Shown: positions 11,982 to 24,670, numbered from the stretch's first letter. The stretch: DNA of 64,000 bases from Diabrotica undecimpunctata (GCF_040954645.1 NC_092810.1:12448377-12512376); one strand, 5' to 3'. Made by a program: numbers and translations. Notes: generated from the letters alone by a model not told the origin.

Positions 11982-13449
11982 TGTTATGATGTGTTGTTTG
12001 TTTGAATGATGAGCAATGAGTATTTTTTAATAATATAGGGTTTTTATCGCGGTTCTCAAAGAATTAGTTTGTAAGTACTTTTTTAAATTATCTTTATTAT
12101 AACTATTATGAAACACACATATATATCTAACCTAGCCAATGTAAATTTAAAATAAACTATCTTTAAATTGATATTCTTATAAAACTAATTAAATTCTATT
12201 AGACAATGTAAAATTTAAACAAACTATCTTCAAAATTGAAATTGTTATGACATTAACTAAATTATATTAACAAAATTTTGTACCTTTCTTTCACTGAATG
12301 CCTAAATGAACTGTTTTCCACTATATAGATTCTAATCACCACTGAATGTCTTCGTACTTCGGTTATCCTTGTTTTTTGTGAAATTACTTTTTCCAATTAT
12401 CAGCTTCTACCAATTTAAGATATAGTTTTCTTCACCAGCATTTATACACCCCCAACCAAACCAGCAAACAGCATTTATATTTATTCTTCTTTTCAATATA
12501 CCAATATCCAATTATTATAAGTTGATTTATACTAATCTCCAACCATAATATAATTTAATTTCTTCCAATATACTTTTTTTAATCTTCAATAATTATTTGT
12601 GTATAATTATAAATGTGCATTAAATTATATGCATAATTTTTAATCTTCATTTAACTCACTATATTAAACAATTTGACTATTTGTACCTGATTCACTGACT
12701 CCAACTAACTTTCATATTTCTTACTAAACTTTTCTGACTGACTTCTTGAAAATTCTGAACAATTTACTTCACTATTCACTAACTAAATGTGTCTACTAAC
12801 TTTCATAATGAACTGGCCTGACTTCTGACTAAAAACTGCCATCTTGAATCCAAATCACGGGTATTTATATTTTTTTGGATATTCCAGAATCATCTGGCAA
12901 GAGATCATGTTCCAATTTGTTCCATTACTTCTATATAGATGTTCTCGAAAAAATATCTGTTCCATCCACCGACATAATCATTATTCCAGAATGTTCGACC
13001 GTAAACAATGGTCACACTCTGCACTCTGGAGAATTCGTTAATGTTCCATTGATAATTTTGTTGACATTTAGGCTTTTCAGATCAGAATAAACATTCAAAT
13101 TAGTAACTAACACTCTAATTTAATAAAATACACATTTCAAACAATATATTATTATAACCCCACTTTATATTCGTAAATATTCTTAAACGTCACTTCAGAG
13201 TATGTATATCTGTCTATCACTCACTGTATAGTTGGTTGCCTATGCACATGGCTCACTTAAATATATTTACAACATTAAAATACAACTTTTTACAATTATT
13301 ATATGCTAATTTATTAAAAATGCCTTCACATACATATATTTTTATTAAATTCTCTAGTATATAACTTCTTAAAATAATCAAATACTTTTTTATATCTAAT
13401 ATTATGTAGTATATAACTTATAAATTATTTTCTATAAACCCCAATCGTC

Positions 13450-13452
<3 letters not shown>
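11982..13452. mobile_element. Solo LTR, copy A, in (TA)n
   Basis: A 1471-base unit repeated with high similarity at 14708-16101. It begins TGTTATGATG and ends CAATCGTCACA, so the ends are imperfect inverted repeats starting TG and ending CA, as in retroviral-type LTRs. ATAT flanks both sides (11978-11981 and 13453-13456), consistent with a 4-bp TSD inside a TA run. No gag/pol is adjacent. Small open frames within (for example at 12844 and 12875) are conserved only because the whole unit is. A DNA transposon with short inverted ends is the alternative. Confidence 0.7.

Positions 13453-13508
<56 letters not shown>
13453..13508. repeat. (TA)n microsatellite, right of solo LTR A
   Basis: Pure TA run continuing the target microsatellite after the LTR end. 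Confidence 0.95.
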
Positions 13509-13510
<2 letters not shown>

Positions 13511-13748
13511 CAAAATGAGGTAAATTAAACTAAATGTGTCTTTTTGCTGATATATCTTACATGATATATGTTTTCTAATTACATCTAATATCCTAAAATT
13601 CCTGGAATAAATTTATTACAGTAATTAATAGTGATAACAATCTTCGTCAATAATATAGCCGGTAGATAATTGCTTAGTAAACGTTTATTATATAGTTTAT
13701 ATTCGTTATACAGAAACAGTTTACTTGAAAATTATTTAAATAAAAGTC

Positions 13749-14468
13749 ATGCTACTGAAAACAAACGTTGATATCAAGCATCTGTACAGGTCTATCCTGT
13801 TTGAAAATTATACTGGAATCTTGTTTTCGGGTTCAAAGAAACAAAATCGATTGTCGACGACAGTCCTATATGTTTTACTGCACTAATCACCATCTCTTTT
13901 ATATTTTCTTTTCTGGTGAGATACGAACTATATAAAACACTGAGAATTACCCACGTAGTGGTCGATTGTATCTCTATACTTCTCCCATTCGCATACGTAA
14001 TAAACTCCCGGACTGGAACTTTAAAAGACCACAAACACTTTCGCGCTGTTTTCAAAGCTATTTGCTCAATAGAACAATGTCTCAAGTACACACATTTTGT
14101 GGTGTTTGAGTCTGATATTACTTTGTTTTGTATCGGAATGGGTGCGGTTCACGTCGCATTTTTCTTATGTGAACTCTTGAGTTTTATTTAGGGTTACAGT
14201 ACAACGAAATATTTGAGTTAGTGCTGATTTTTCCTCATTTAATATTGTTGTAACACCATATTGTTTTTTGATCCAACAGGTAATACATATTATGTTTTGT
14301 GCTAAGAAGGAGGTATTCTCAGTAACACAATTTATCGTTAAACTACTAACTACCATAATCTTTTCTCAGAAGGGTTTTCACACAATAATGAAAGGCAACA
14401 ACACCGTAAGCTTTTTCCAGGGTATGCGTAAACTTCAACGCCTCTTATCAAATAAAATAGCCTGGTAG
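13749..14468 (+). pseudogene. Gustatory receptor, 5' part, frameshifted
   Basis: Starts ATG at 13749 with MLLKTNVDIKHLYRSILFEN, a typical gustatory receptor N-terminus, and stops at TAA 13884. A second frame, open from 13805 to 14191, continues with transmembrane-like ALITISFIFSFLV (TM1), THVVVDCISILLPFAYVI (TM2), the basic loop DHKHFRAVFKAICSIEQCLK and ITLFCIGMGAVHVAFFLCEL (TM3). A third frame reads YNEIFELVLIFPHLILL (TM4-like), and near 14400 NNTVSFFQGMRKLQRLLSNK matches the family's intracellular R.LH..L block. The order and spacing fit one receptor interrupted by at least three frame changes. It lies between two solo LTRs. Sequencing error could account for one shift but hardly for all. 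Confidence 0.6.
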
Positions 14469-14567
14469 ATTTACAAAAGTTTTTATTAATTTATTAATTA
14501 AGTCTTTATTTGGCTCTAAATATTTATTACTCGTGAATAAATATTTTTTCTACCAAAGTTTTCTTGC

Positions 14568-16101
<1,534 letters not shown>

Positions 16102-16160
16102 ATATATATATATATATATAGATCATACATATCCATTAGAGAAAAAAATATAAATAGTGG

Positions 16161-17528
16161 TCATCTTCTGGTTATTCTTTTTACAGAATATGATGCACAC
16201 ATTTGGTCAATAGTATTCACACCACCTTTTGTGGCATTATAATCTAGAATAATTTCTGGTTTTTTAGTTTCGACGTCTACGGTGGCAGTGTCATGCATCG
16301 TGGATAAAAGTATGACCGACTTACTTTTTTTTGGAACAAATGAAACCAAAGTGACATTTTTCTGGAATCCAAAGAGTGACGTTCCCACTTTTTTTTTTGT
16401 TTTTGGGGTAAAAATTCAATAGGTATTTCCCTTTTGTTTTTTCTCAAAGTGCCAATTGTAATTATTTTATTTTCCAAAAGGGAAATAGCTAAAGGATAAC
16501 TGATATAATAATTATCGGTTGTCAAATTGCGATTTGAACCTTTTATATAATCAATAAACCTATCTACAATATCACTGGGAGAGTTTGATACAGCATAAGG
16601 CCCCTCAGGTTGCCGTCCACAATAAACCTCTAAATTTCCAACAAAGTAAGTTTGTTCATCGCCCAAAATGAACAGCTTGATACCGTATTTTGCTGGTTTA
16701 TTTAGTAAATACTTGATGAAACTACAACGTCCTCTGAATCCCTCTAGTTTTTCATCTAGTGTAACAAATTCACCAAGATTATAGGAATTTTTACAGTTAC
16801 TAACAAATTCCGTCCAATATTTTTCTAATTGGTGCAAGTTTGTCATATATTTTCCGTTCATGTCTTGTGGTTTTGTCATCAAAGCGCATTGAACGTAACA
16901 AAAATAAAAATCTTTTGTAACTCATTACAGCTCTAAGAATTTCTATACCTGTTCCATCAGATGTCCAAAGTTCAAGTGCGTTAGTATGGTTAGCCTTTTT
17001 AGTGCCTAGGAGGTAAAGCACTCTCAGTAACGCCATTATTTCACTTTTTACAGTATGTTTCATATCTCGTTCTCTTTTATATTGAACAGATTCTTTTTTA
17101 CTATCAATGTACAAATTAGTAAATTGTACGATGTTCTCTAATATATCAGAATCTATAATTTTTTCAAAAGCTGAAAGTTCTGAGGTCACTTTTGAAGCCA
17201 CTGCCTTTGGTCTTGGAAGTATTTTGATAATATTTTTCTTTTTAATTTTTGATTGCGACGACAGCGGAGTCTTACGCCATGCAGTTTTTTATCTTTACCT
17301 TGAAAATACTCAAAAGCAGTCGTACTTACTGCAGTAATATCCTCGAAGTTACTGGCTCTGTCGTGGTCATTCTGTTCTTGTTCAGATTCAGAATTGTGGT
17401 CATCATGGTGTATTATTTCTTGATCTGTCGCAGATTCATTGGAATATTCTATTTTACTAGTTTCTGTTTCTGGGTCTTTATTAAAAATTTTATATAACTC
17501 AGCCTCAGTTAAAAACTTCTTTCTAGCC
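16161..17528 (-). pseudogene. piggyBac transposase, frameshifted, all three Asp present
   Basis: A PGBD4-like cut-and-paste transposase in three frames. N-terminal part: ARKKFLTEAELYKIFNKD and an acidic region. Then VTSELSAFEKIIDSDILEN, NALELWTSDGTGIEILRAVM and SMRFDDKTTRHERKIYDKLA. Next FVTLDEKLEGFRGRCSF with the first catalytic Asp (about 16755), NLTTDNYYISYPLA with the second, and KPEIILDYNATKGGVNTID with the third. Frame changes fall near A-runs at about 17280 and 16390 and near 16810. The C-terminal cysteine domain is missing through truncation, so it is inactive even if the shifts were errors. Confidence 0.85.
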
Positions 17529-17586
17529 CTGCAAAAATAAAAAAAAGTAACACACAAATAATATAACAATGCAACTAAATTCTTAC
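17529..17586 (-). other. 58-base intron splitting the transposase start codon
   Basis: On the minus strand exon 1 ends AATATCAT, followed by GTAAGA. The intron ends TTTTTGCAG and exon 2 starts GGCTAGAAAGAAG. Joining AT to G creates ATG GCT AGA AAG, giving MARKKFLTEAEL, in frame with the transposase. Without splicing no ATG lies at this point. Splice signals are good matches; usage is inferred. Confidence 0.6.
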
Positions 17587-17970
17587 ATGATATTCTCTCA
17601 GCGTAGCCGTTATATTCCTTCTTAATTATGTTACAATATCCTGTTCAACCTAAAATAAAGTAAAACTAAAGTTAATTTGACTTTAATTTCGAATTACAAC
17701 TTTTTATAAAGTAAAATAGTTATTGGATAAAATACTTACACTAGAAGGCGCGCCGTGTATTATGTACACAAAACCGTCACCCTCTCGTATTTCTAAGAAT
17801 TCTCACAAAACTCAGCTGCAAAAAAAAATATTACTCAACTATTCGAACGACAGATCTCTACTGGACGAATAGACGCGACGATATCGCCAGATTGACGACA
17901 CTTCTATTTTTAGACGACTTTTTCTATTGGACGTGTACAAAATACACGGGCGCGCCCGCTCGAGGGTTAA

Positions 17971-19139
17971 GGGAAAGATTTATCAAAAATAAATATATAT
18001 TTGGGTATCATATGCAGCAAGTTAAACTTATTCGTAAACTAGTTTGTAAGGTTTTATTACGCAATTTGAAATTTAGTTAAATTTTGCAATGGATTGTATA
18101 TTTTATTATCTTTTATTTTGTGATTCTATGATATTGACGATTTATGTAGTTTTAGTCAATTTTAAATTGTGATTGTTATTGTTTGCCTTTTTGTAAGCTT
18201 TGGCCATAAAACTATACAATTTCCAGTGACAATAAAGCATATTTCTAAAATTTAGCTTCATCGTCTTTACAATTCTTCCATGAAATTAAGAATAACTATT
18301 TTCTCTTAATAGATAAACTATTAATTATTATTAAATTAATATCTATTTATATTTAGTTTACTCTTTTATTTGATTTCTTTTTTCTTTAGTGTGCTGACTT
18401 TCTTGTAGTTACGAATACCAAATGAATATGGTAACATTCATGTTTTTTAAACAACAAAAACTTTATTTTATTTTAAAAAACAAAATGAAAATTAAGAGCA
18501 GACAAACATTAAAATGTGGAGCACATATTCGATGTATATTCTAGAACAAAATTTCTTAGTTATCACCATCATACAATTAAGACGTAAATCTTAAACAAAC
18601 TTATGAACAAACAATTTGTTTCCTCGGTAATGTAGTCAATATTTATCGTCTTCTCTTTACAGCCCTTTTAACCGGAACACTCATTAAAGAAAATACGACT
18701 GAGCTTTTAAAAACAATCACCAGAACTCTTCTTGAAAGCAATAAAAAAAGACCGAAGAGTAAAAAACGCTTCATTTCGTTTCAGAAAACACAAAGAACTA
18801 ACTGAATTGTGAGAAACAGAAATTGCGAGACGAAACTTGAGTTTCCGAACGCAAACGTGCCTTCTAAAGTCATTTTCTTTTGCGAATACGTCACTCGGAA
18901 AGATGCAAACTTACGGTATGAACGAGTGTACTAATATCAATAAAGCTTTACTTAAAGAATTGAGGCGGGTAATCAGAAAAACATACATTATGATTTTTAC
19001 GTCAACGGTTGAAACGAAAGTAAATAGAGTAAGTACCAAAAAGGGACAGAAACGAATAAACTGCGGTTACTTAATATAGGAATTTGCTACATATTTATTT
19101 ATTAGCATTAAAAAATAAAAAAATATGTACTAAATTGTG
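17971..19139. other. No recognisable gene
   Basis: AT-rich sequence right of the piggyBac TTAA. The 80-codon frame at 18837 has no family resemblance. No clear repeat ends seen. Confidence 0.4.
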
Positions 19140-19439
19140 TAGAAATTAACACTTCAGCTGCCACGTGAGGTCCTGCATGGTACTATTAGGTCTATAAGGT
19201 AAAGGGAGGAGAGATGGACCACCTTTTAGAAAACTGAAGCCTGTTTCTTTATTAAATAAACATCAGAATAGAAAAAATTGTATAACATAACTTAACATTG
19301 GTATTTGTTTTTGTATAAGTAAAAACTAGAAATTATAATTCTTAAACCTAAAAAAAAATATAATGCACTGGCACCTCATCGGTCTATCTCTCCTCAACTG
19401 TGGAGGTAAGATGGGCCACTAGGAGTAGGAGAGATGGAC
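19140..19439. other. Probable 3' flank of the pogo-type element
   Basis: Holds a repeated short motif, gagagatggaccac, at about 19209 and 19429 with a related gtctatctctcctc inverted near 19381. These may be subterminal repeats of the adjacent pogo-type transposon. No gene seen. Confidence 0.3.
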
Positions 19440-20431
19440 CATGCTAAACCTTTTTATTTTTAATAGTAAGAGACTCTCCGCGCTTGTTACAGAGATTAGC
19501 AAAGCCAGTACAAGTTTCATGTAACCAGCGCTTACAAAAAATACATTGTAATCAGTCATATTTTTTACATGTTTGGCGATAGTCCTCCTTACACCCAACA
19601 CACTCATGTTTAATATCGTGGCCAGGGCACATCACAAACAAAGAGGTTCTGAGAAGGATGAATAAAGAAATAGAAATTTTAAATATAATTAAAACGAGAA
19701 AATTGGAATATCTCGGACATATTACACGTGAAGAGAAATACACATTGCTCCAACTGATTATGCAGGGAAATATCGAAGGAAAGAGAAGCATAGGAAGGCG
19801 TAGAATGTCATGGCTGCGCAACCTGAGAGAGTGGTACGGATGTACATCAAATGAACTTTTCAGAGCAGCCGTCTCAAAAGTCCGAATAGCTATAATGATT
19901 GCCGACCTCCGCCGCAGAGATGGCACTTGAAGAAGAAGAAGTGTCGTTTAGAGTAACATCTTCAGATAGTGACGAGTAATCGATTAATAGTGACAGTAAT
20001 CTCTCCAGTTATTTTTTTAAGAACTCTCTTTACTGCTGCTGCCAATACAGGCAAGGGCGTCACCTCATTAAGAGCCTTTCCGGGAGTTATATCTTCATTA
20101 GTAATTGATGACTTGTTTGGGCTACCGTGCAAGGATATTTTACCACTGATTTCAGAAGGACCTGGTTGAGGAGATTCTGATCTAACTGGAAAATTCATTG
20201 TTTCTGTTTCTGATGGGATGTGTGTCAAAAATGCATATTTTGGACATTTGCTGAGCTTCCCCATTCTCGACCTAAGAGTTTACTAAACTGAAGGCGTTTT
20301 AGAACCCTGTTTGTGTTATTGTGTACCATAAAACGGCATTCAGCATAAAAGATGCTTTTAAGTAACTTAATAAAAGGACGATCCAGAGACTGTAGAAAAT
20401 GTGTTGTGAGGAATGGCCAACAAAATAAAAT
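19440..20431 (-). pseudogene. pogo/Tigger-type transposase, C-terminal half
   Basis: On the minus strand from 20431: WPFLTTHFLQSLDRPFIKLL and NRVLKRLQFSKLLGREWG, matching the DDE domain of pogo-like transposases (PPH.TH.LQPLDRSFFKPLK). Then SESPQPGPSEIS and ITPGKALNEVTPLP, the proline-rich region before the end. The frame then crosses an inserted RTE fragment (19630-19942) and resumes with CPGHDIKHECVGC and a CIFCKRWLHETC zinc-finger-like tail. The N-terminal half was displaced or lost at the hammerhead-bearing repeat starting at 20432. Frameshifted and inactive. Confidence 0.65.
19630..19942 (+). mobile_element. RTE-type LINE 3' end inside the pogo gene
   Basis: Open frame KTRKLEYLGHITREEKYTLL, then QLIMQGNIEGKRSIGRRRMS and WLRNLREWYGCTSNELFRAA up to IADLRRRDGT, followed by a GAAGAAGAAG tail. 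This is the C-terminal end of an RTE-type ORF with a microsatellite tail. Strongly 5'-truncated. Related 3' ends occur at 22800, 23097, 42487 and 61760. Confidence 0.8.
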
Positions 20432-21037
20432 TATATCAGAGCGTTTGCAAAAGCCGTTCTGATGAGGCCTATTGGGTCGAAATACGTATAAACGGATGCG
20501 CAAGCTCCCTGTACGTGAAATAAATCTTAACTGTCTTTTTCTTTTTATTTCGATATACTCTGTACGAGTACTAGAAATCAATTCGCTAAGAATTTTGCTT
20601 AGTTGAGGAGATATGTTGTGGAATGCAATTTTTAGATTCCCCATGTCTCTCTTAATATCTTTATCAACGTCTGTTTTGCCTTGCAATTCTTAGAAGGCAG
20701 AGATTAAAGCGGAATTCTTGAATTTGGTTTCGAAAATTAGTCTACGATTTTATTATCAGATGTCGCTACATTGCGTCTATACGAAGCCATGTTAGAGTTG
20801 CTTCCTAAGACAGAAAAGATTTATTTCACGTTCAGAGCGATTGCGAAAGCCGTTCTGATGAGGCCTATTGGGCCAAAATACGTATAAACGGATGCGCAAG
20901 CTCCCTGTACGTGAATTTAAATCTTAACTATCTTTTCCTTTTTATTTCGATATACTCTGTACGAGTACTAGAAACCAATTCGCTAAGAATTTTGCTTAGT
21001 TGAGGAGATATATTGTGGAATGCAATTTTTAGATTCC
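20432..21037 (+). mobile_element. Hammerhead-bearing direct repeat (A-B-A), retrozyme- or Penelope-like
   Basis: Segment A (20432-20647) recurs in the same orientation at 20836-21037, separated by a 188-base segment B; the repeat spacing is about 396 bases. Each A contains a hammerhead-type sequence. Segments B and A occur again, inverted, at 24671-24960. No open frame of note. Such short tandem hammerhead repeats resemble metazoan retrozymes or the terminal repeats of Penelope-like elements, both known to carry hammerhead motifs. Left edge abuts a pogo gene; right edge joins an RTE LINE at its R-G-R-P codons. Confidence 0.6.
20454..20495 (+). ncRNA. Hammerhead ribozyme, type I, canonical core
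   Basis: Elements in order: stem I 5' strand CCGTT, core CTGATGA, stem II GGCC/GGTC with loop TATTG, core GAAA, self-complementary stem III TACGTA closed by A-U, cleavage triplet ending UA, and stem I 3' strand AACGG pairing with CCGTT. All invariant core bases are present. The tiny stem III is typical of minimal hammerheads that work best as dimers. The downstream copy (from 20850) has AAAA for GAAA and the inverted copy near 24735 has CTAATGA, so only this one keeps the core. Confidence 0.7.
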
Positions 21038-21762
21038 CCATTGGTCGTCCTCTGCTGCGTTTGTCTTCTCGAAGGTGCCAGTCAATTAGTTTTCTGGTCC
21101 ATCTTGTGTCTTTCAGTCTCGCTATGTGACCTGTCCAATTCCATTTTAGCTTGGCTATACGTGCGACGACATCACTGATACCTATTCTTTTCTTTAAGTC
21201 TTGATTCCTTATTTTGTCTTTTTTTGTCACGCCAAAAATTAATCTTTCCATGCGGCTTTGTGTCACTCGCATTTTTAGTGTTGTTGTTTTTGTGTACGTG
21301 AGAGTTTCTGCTCCGTATGTCTTAATAGGAAAAACGCATTGGTCAAATGTATTCCGTTTCATAGCTATCGGGATGTTGATCTTAAAGATGTCTCGTGGTG
21401 AACTATACGCCGCCCAAGCAAGTGTTATTCGTCGTTGAAATTCGCAGGTCTGGTTGTCCTTGCCTATTCTGATCTCATGAACAAGATATATGTACTTTTC
21501 TATCAATTCTACCACTTGATTTTGGATGACTAGGTGTTCGCTGGGAACTAAATTTGTCATAAATTTGGTCTTACTGATGTTTATTTTTAGACCTATTGTT
21601 GAAGATACGTTTTCTTATTCTTGTACCATTTGTTGTGCTTCACCCAGATCTTCGGCAATAACTACTATGTCGTCCGCAAAACGCAGATAATTAAGCATTT
21701 CTCCATCTATTTTTACTCCTCTATTTTCACACTTTAGCATTTTAAAGGCGTATTCGAGGACC

Positions 21763-21764
<2 letters not shown>
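21038..21764 (-). mobile_element. RTE-type LINE fragment, truncated at both ends
   Basis: Minus strand: YAFKMLKCENRGVKIDGEML, LRFADDIVVIAEDLGEAQQM (RT motif C), then MTNLVPSEHLVI, YIYLVHEIRIGKDNQTCEFQ, RRMERLIFGVT-like and LKWNWTGHIARLKDTRWTRK. It ends at EDKRSRGRP, where it switches into the hammerhead repeat. The 5' side stops at the (TA)n at 21765. Frame broken near 21600. Related to but distinct from the 52455 subfamily. Confidence 0.8.

Positions 21765-21832
<68 letters not shown>
21765..21832. repeat. (TA)n microsatellite at LINE 5' break
   Basis: TA run directly abutting the truncated RTE fragment; RT sequence upstream of DIDGEML is missing beyond it. Confidence 0.95.
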
Positions 21833-21841
<9 letters not shown>

Positions 21842-22018
21842 ATATTTATACAGGTTCACACACTTACCCCTAAGTCAGATAACTAAATAGTATTTAAATT
21901 TTTTGAATAAGAATTTGGATTAAAATATTTCATTAAAATAAAAATTATAAAAAGGGTCTGTTTTACATTTACCAAATTTACTCATATTAATCCAGTAAAA
22001 TGATATTTTATGTTTCAG

Positions 22019-22240
22019 AGAACATTTGTAAATAGCTTTATTTGTTTTGTGCCGTTATATCTGTTAGTAAATTTAGCACATATATTAAAAATAAACGACT
22101 TTTTTAAAGTTTGTGTTATCTTAGCATCCATTATAACTGCTTTCTTTACCCTTTCTTTTTTTGGTAGCGGAATAATGCATTTTCCTGAAAACACGATAAA
22201 CGTTATTGTTACACCGCAAAATTATTCCCTTGGCGTATGA
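22019..22240 (+). CDS. Candidate exon of a multi-pass membrane protein
   Basis: A TTTATGTTTCAG acceptor-like sequence ends at 22018, and an open frame follows: SFICFVPLYLLVNLAHIL and VCVILASIITAFFTLSFFGS are two strong hydrophobic segments. It stops at TGA 22238-22240; the same frame is open again for about 38 codons after that single stop. A GTATGA at 22235 could be a donor. I do not recognise the family. Being on the same strand as the two gustatory receptor pieces, it may be a receptor exon, but conserved receptor motifs are absent. Chance hydrophobicity of AT-rich DNA cannot be excluded. Confidence 0.3.
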   Translation, partial: RTFVNSFICFVPLYLLVNLAHILKINDFFKVCVILASIITAFFTLSFFGSGIMHFPENTINVIVTPQNYSLGV

Positions 22241-22799
22241 TATCTGCCATTTCAGCATCTGAAATTGTTTCTCTCTAACTTAGAAACTCACAATTTATTC
22301 GATATTTATCATTTCCTCTCAGAAACATATTTTACAGCAGTTGGCAAAATACTTCCTAAGTTTTGTTCGTGACCCTATTTTTTACTCCTTGAGATCGCAC
22401 ATCATTTTTATGGCAACAGGAAACATTACACAAATATGTAGGAATTTTCTCGAAAACTTGCCTTTTTTCGCGAACGGAGTTTTTTTATTCAATACCATTT
22501 TTCTTGTCAGCGTTGGGTAATCATTTGGACATTAGTGTAAACTTTTAAGTTTAGATATATATGTTCTACAATATTTTCCAGATTTACTTAACAAAATTGT
22601 CGGATATTTAAACAAAAATCTTTATATTAAATCAATTACTAATATTTGTTATCTTTTACTAAATAGTAACTAAACCTAAATCGCTTACGACACAACATAC
22701 CTTGGTTTTACCATACTTTTTTCAAAGTATTTAAGTCTATTATTTTAATTGTAATACCTCGATTAGTACTCCAAGTAGTATTTAGTTTATTCGGTAACC
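22241..22799. other. No recognisable gene
   Basis: AT-rich; only the read-through of the preceding frame to about 22370 is notable. Confidence 0.35.
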
Positions 22800-23055
22800 A
22801 ATCGGTTGGTTACCTTGAGCACATATTGAGAGGAGCAAAATATAAAATGCCACAGTTAATCCTACAAGGGAAGATCGAAGGTAGGAGAGGAGCCGGCTGC
22901 AAACAATTATCCTGATGAAGGAATATTAAAGAATGGACAGGAATACACAATATAGGCGAGCTGTGTCACGCCGCCAAGAACAGAATTCTAGTAATAAGAT
23001 AGTCGCCTACGCACTTTGGTGTATGGCATGTTAAGAAGAAGAAGAAGAAGTTTAT
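22800..23055 (+). mobile_element. RTE-type LINE 3' end
   Basis: Similar to 19630-19942: YLEHILRGAKYKMPQLILQG, KIEGRRGAG and a degenerate REW...LC.AA.N-like end, then a GAAGAAGAAG tail at about 23035-23050. Stops present. The same family's end lies at 61760. Confidence 0.75.
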
Positions 23056-23096
23056 TCGGAACTTCAATCAATCCAGTTGCTCTTTAGTTTAACTTA

Positions 23097-23215
23097 TTCT
23101 TCTTTAAGTGCCATCTCCGCGACGAAGGTTGGCAATCATCATGGCTATTCTGACCTTCGAGGCAGCTGCTCTGAACAATTGCCTTGAGCTGCAACCAAAC
23201 CACTCTCCAAAAGGT
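23097..23215 (-). mobile_element. RTE-type LINE 3' terminus, antisense
   Basis: Minus strand encodes a C-terminus like LFRAAASKVRIAMMIANLRR followed by GDGT-stop, with the tail seen as ttcttct at the left edge. Very short truncated copy. Confidence 0.65.
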
Positions 23216-23377
23216 CATGGGCTAATAGAAGTTTCAAAAAGTGGTATAGCCTGCTCAATGAGGTACCTGAGATGTACAAAAACTGTTTTAATTACCAATT
23301 ACAAACACTTTGAATCTTCTGAAAAAAATAAATATCTTAAAACTGTGTTTATGCTTCTGATTGCATATGCAAGCAAT

Positions 23378-23759
23378 CACTGTAGCCGATGTAGGATAGG
23401 AAGAATTGAGTGGCCAGCACGGTCACCTGACATAACGCCATGCAATTTTGCTCTGTGGGGAGTACTCAAAAGCAAAGTGTTCGCCACCCCATTACGTGAT
23501 ATTGAACATTTGAAAACAAGAATTCAAGAGGAATTTGATTCACTCCGCAACAACCCAGAATTCTTTGATAAAACCTGCAACAGCGTATATAAGTGGTCTC
23601 ATAGGTGCATTGAGCAAGGTGGTCTGCAGTTTGAATACAAACAGCAACTTTAAAACCCTAATTACTTTAATAATTAATCAAATCAATAAATTAGTTTTCT
23701 GTTTAGTTTTTTTTTATTTGGTATGCAAATTGGTTAACCGACTTATGCCCATCCCTGTA
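23378..23759 (+). pseudogene. Mariner-type transposase C-terminus and element end
   Basis: Reads GRIEWPARSPDITPCNFALW, GVLKSKVFATPLRDIEHLKT and ends HRCIEQGGLQFEYKQQL with TAA at 23651. The SPD.TP.. block holds the third catalytic Asp of DD(n)D mariner-type enzymes related to DUF4817 proteins. The upstream two thirds are missing. The 3' terminus is visible as atgcccatccctgta ending at a TA (23758-23759), the mirror of a TACAGGGATGGGC inverted-repeat end. Confidence 0.7.
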
Positions 23760-24605
23760 TATATAAAATAGATTTCTATTTGATTACAGTTATTAGCTAA
23801 AGACCTTCATCGTTAATACAATTTTTGCTAAGTATAACAAAAACATTTTGTGCAACCTGTATGTTGACAAAAACGTGAAAGACTAATATTCCATTTATTT
23901 TTTTTTGTGACCGATTCTGAATAATTTAAAACATAATGCTGTTTGTGGTTTGGAATCAGGTTATGCACTTGTATGGAAGTTTTAGTTATCTGCTGCAATA
24001 GAATTGTGCATAGCGAGGTTGTTGTGAATTTCTGGCATAATTATTAAGTTAAGTGCTTTGCTTTGTTCTAATATAAACGAATTTTTAGTAAAGAGGTCAC
24101 GTTTTATCAGTTCGATTAAATTAATTTATCATAAATAAAAGAGAAATAACAGATAAAATAATAATTTTGGACATGGCTATTTTTTTATTCTTGAACGAGG
24201 TAATCAGGTAGGTACCGTCAATAGTAGAGGGCATGGATAACCTGGGAGTTTTTATTTTCCCTCCACATCCATCAAAAATGAATGAACTTTTTGTTTATTT
24301 TCAAGATTTAATGAATTTACTTGTTGAGCATAACAAGCATCTGATATGTTCGTGGAAGGGACTGCACTTGCTGCATATCAAAGCAAAAGGTGATTGAATT
24401 TCTTGCTAACTCATAAAAGTTGAGGTGAGATGGAGATATGGTTATTATGTGTACATTGTAAGTTATATAGTTTATGTAATTTTAATATATTTAGGCTGGC
24501 AGGTAAATAGATCCTCTTTGATTTTAATCTGTTATAGTGATTTTCGCAGCCTTATAGGTCTCTAATAAATTCAATAATATTTTTCCTTATTAAATTTTTA
24601 GCAAG

Positions 24606-24607
<2 letters not shown>
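23760..24607. other. No recognisable gene
   Basis: AT-rich. A slightly GC-richer patch near 24200-24440 has no open frame with motifs. Confidence 0.35.

Positions 24608-24670
<63 letters not shown>
24608..24670. repeat. (TA)n microsatellite
   Basis: TA run immediately left of the inverted copy of the hammerhead repeat. Confidence 0.95.

Larger units (their letters stand above)
16161..17966 (-). mobile_element. piggyBac-type transposon, 3'-truncated
   Basis: The 5' end is intact. On the minus strand TTAA (17967-17970) is followed by CCCTCGAGCGGGCGCGCCCG, a piggyBac terminal repeat. A subterminal copy of the GC-rich motif lies inverted at about 17750-17772 (ggcgcgccgtgtattatgta). The 3' end is lost: the transposase is cut after SVKRITRR, just right of the TA run that follows solo LTR B. 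Confidence 0.8.

Noticed and set aside
18837..19079. 80-codon open frame
   Set aside because: No family motif, no start or splice context, and composition like the surrounding AT-rich DNA.
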